Source: UBA5500 sp023622465
GTDB lineage: Bacteria > Bacillota > UBA994 > UBA5500
Length of the DNA stretch: 16,008 nt
Assembly: GCA_023622465.1 (NCBI GenBank)
Contig: JAMNZE010000088.1
Coordinates: 1 to 16,008, forward strand
Direction of reading: 5' to 3'
Both the position numbers and the translations under genes were made by a program. Below are positions 14,542 through 16,008 of the stretch, in pieces; position 1 is the stretch's first letter; every line of letters starts with the position of its first letter. The notes under the pieces are model-generated. The model had not been told where the DNA came from. It saw only the letters and a program-made list of their open reading frames with translations, and searched no databases.

Positions 14542-14943
14542 TTACAAGCGTGCCTTAGATAGCAAATGTTGATAGGCCTGACGTAGCTCCGGATTGCGCA
14601 GGGAGCGCCAAGCCACCTGCAACGATTTGGGGGCAGGATACCGATCGCGGGGATCCAGTCCCATAAAATCCACAGTCGGCCTGAGCTCGGCCAAATAGGT
14701 TAGGATAACTTTGTAGGGTCCTTCCTTCGGTTTTTGCCTATGGACAAAACCCCGCACGAAACCTTCATGGCCAGTTTGGCTAACTAAAGCCCGTTCTACA
14801 CCGTCTTCCGGGTTCTCGCCTTCTTCCAGTTCTGCCGCCGGTAATTGCCATTCGGATTTGCCATCCTCGGAAACGTGCCTGACCATTAGTAGATGGTTAT
14901 TGCGCACGACTAACGCCTCTACCTTGGTTCTGCGATAATCCAT
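14542..14943 (-). CDS. Degenerate Nudix-fold protein
   Basis: A 133-residue protein. ATG 14943 has a GGAAGGGGAG site. It is 42 bases downstream of the membrane/FHA-like gene, so the two are probably co-transcribed. The N-terminus (KVEALVVRNNHLLMVRH...EWQLPAAELEEGENP) follows a Nudix domain. The box itself is degenerate: aligning G-x5-E-x7-REUxEExGU gives A37, E43 and R51, but A52, S55 and Q56 replace the catalytic and metal-binding glutamates, with G58 kept. It should therefore not hydrolyse its ligand in the usual way. It may be a nucleotide-binding or structural protein, which is inference. The rest (LTYLAELRPTVDFMGLDPRDRYPAPKSLQVAWRSL) is consistent with a Nudix fold of about 130 residues. 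No clear terminator follows. Confidence 0.72.
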   Translation of the reverse strand: MDYRRTKVEALVVRNNHLLMVRHVSEDGKSEWQLPAAELEEGENPEDGVERALVSQTGHEGFVRGFVHRQKPKEGPYKVILTYLAELRPTVDFMGLDPRDRYPAPKSLQVAWRSLRNPELRQAYQHLLSKARL

Positions 14944-14985
14944 CCCAAGACTCCCCTTCCTATATTAACCGTGCTTCCTATTTCT

Positions 14986-16008
14986 TTACCCGCTCCTCTT
15001 TTCCCTGCCTACCCGCAGATGTTTCAGCTGCTCAGTTACAAGGATTTCTCCCCCAATGGTTATCCGATCGCCATGCTGCAACTGTCTAGTCAAATAGACC
15101 TGTTTATCGTTAACGCATACGGCCGGCTCCGGCGAGAGCACATCTAACCGCAACACACCATCCTTGGATTGCTTGATGCGCAACTGTTGGACGGCGGCAG
15201 TTCGCGCTAAGCGTATTTGGCAAGTATCGCCGGAACCGGCGGTAAGGGCAGGAGAAACCAGGTCATAACAATGCCAATGGCCATCCACCCGTTGGTGACT
15301 GATGCGCCAAAGGGGCTCTTCCTTCTTTTTTCCCAGCAAGAGCAACATACCCAAGCCGCTACCGACGACCATCAGACCAATAAGAAACAATTTATTGGGA
15401 GGAATCTTTTCTGGCGTCTCTACAAAAGGTAAATCCACAGGCATCACAGGGGCAGGAATATTAATGGCTAACGAACGTTCCTTATCGCCACTCACATGCA
15501 GGATGGCCGGTCCGGCCGCGATAAAGCTAGGTAACCAGGCACTATAGACACCGTCATTGGCTACCGCATCGCCATTGATGCCCAGATCATTAAGCTGCAC
15601 TAGCGCCTTCCCGCTCAGATCTTGCAGGATAACAACGGGTAAATTCCCAGCGCTCATGTTGGTGGCCAAGCAGATAAGGCGCTGCCCTCCCCTTTCCACC
15701 ACATTAGCCTGCAGCCAAGCCGGATCGTTAAACCAAACTCCAACCCCCATAGATCCGGCAGCCGAGATGGTCCATTGCCCCTGCCAGTCGACAACTTCCG
15801 GTAGGAGTTCGGGGTTAAGGTGTAAACAGGTATAGCCAGGTCCGGCAAAGAGCTGGGCCTGGAAGGGCTCGGCTTGGAGGTCGATGGTGTGCCCCGTAGG
15901 AGTGGTCAGCGAAATCTGGCCATCCCATTGCAGAATAAGCGACTGTACTCCCGCCGGCACCTCCACCGCCAACTGCAGGCCTGCCTCATTAAAAGCCAGG
16001 CTGGTAAG
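14986..16008 (-). CDS. Membrane-anchored protein with extracellular beta domains and an FHA-like tail (partial)
   Basis: Open from the window edge, so the N-terminus lies outside. About 340 residues are visible. Visible residues 1-205 look exported and beta-rich, with LQWDGQISLTTPTGHTIDL near the start and NDLGINGDAVANDGVYSAWLP near 140-160, a pattern found in VWA-linked and choice-of-anchor domains. A single membrane span (LFLIGLMVVGSGLGMLLLLG) lies at about 207-226, followed by positively charged KKK, which puts the tail in the cytoplasm. The tail, about 234-327, resembles a forkhead-associated domain: TAGSGDTCQIRL, then VCVNDKQVYLTRQLQHGDRITIG. I cannot see a VWA domain; one upstream is plausible but unproven. 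It is probably a surface sensor or scaffold reporting to a phosphopeptide-binding-like module. Co-transcribed with the degenerate Nudix gene. Confidence 0.7.
   Translation of the reverse strand, partial: LTSLAFNEAGLQLAVEVPAGVQSLILQWDGQISLTTPTGHTIDLQAEPFQAQLFAGPGYTCLHLNPELLPEVVDWQGQWTISAAGSMGVGVWFNDPAWLQANVVERGGQRLICLATNMSAGNLPVVILQDLSGKALVQLNDLGINGDAVANDGVYSAWLPSFIAAGPAILHVSGDKERSLAINIPAPVMPVDLPFVETPEKIPPNKLFLIGLMVVGSGLGMLLLLGKKKEEPLWRISHQRVDGHWHCYDLVSPALTAGSGDTCQIRLARTAAVQQLRIKQSKDGVLRLDVLSPEPAVCVNDKQVYLTRQLQHGDRITIGGEILVTEQLKHLRVGREKRSG

Noticed and set aside
1..16008. CRISPR arrays, tRNA or rRNA genes, insertion sequences
   Set aside because: I found no regularly spaced direct repeats, no cloverleaf-like sequence, no transposase motifs and no terminal inverted repeats.

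Overview
The window is a stretch of ordinary bacterial chromosome carrying mostly housekeeping metabolism. The organism is most likely an anaerobic member of the Bacillota, of Clostridia or Limnochordia type. This is inferred from strong AAGGAGG ribosome binding sites, frequent GTG and TTG starts, a pyruvate kinase with the extra C-terminal PEP-utiliser domain, a YhaM-like HD protein and a ykkC-family riboswitch. No phage, transposon, CRISPR array, tRNA or rRNA gene was found.

Layout. Bases 1-471 hold the 3' end of an unrecognised + strand gene. Bases 520-2027 form one transcription unit with its own promoter and terminator: prs (PRPP synthetase), then a COG4112-type Nudix protein. Bases 2032-4610 form a second + strand unit: a sigma-A promoter, a ykkC-family (guanidine-I-like) riboswitch with an intrinsic terminator, then an ABC-2 exporter made of one ATPase and two permeases. 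A shared terminator separates it from pyk on the - strand. Divergent from pyk lies thrC (+), which runs tail to tail into cca (-) with a 16-base overlap of coding ends. A two-domain GNAT gene (+) with its own promoter and terminator follows. A - strand block comes next, in transcription order yhaM-like HD nuclease, purA and malic enzyme. Upstream of that block lies kbl/BioF-type aminotransferase with its own terminator. At the window edge a - strand pair encodes a membrane-anchored protein with an FHA-like tail and a degenerate Nudix protein.

The most striking property is that several conserved enzymes are interrupted by clean internal deletions of roughly 50-200 bases, although the sequence on both sides is well conserved and free of other damage. 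These are prs (two), the first ABC permease (3' end), thrC (one, in frame), cca (one), purA (two) and probably yhaM (C-terminus). Six of the family blocks that appear to be lost are essential for catalysis. The genes in between (pyk, malic enzyme, kbl, the ATPase, GNAT and both Nudix genes) are intact. Because prs, purA and cca are normally essential, an assembly or read-collapse artefact is the leading explanation. Real recent deletions cannot be excluded from the sequence alone.

The best regulatory finding is the riboswitch ahead of the ABC exporter. The 3' strand of the aptamer P1 helix overlaps the 5' arm of the terminator hairpin, which predicts that ligand binding switches the exporter on. 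The exporter genes are of a type (COG4586/4587/3694) whose cargo is not established, so the riboswitch ligand is a direct clue to what is transported.
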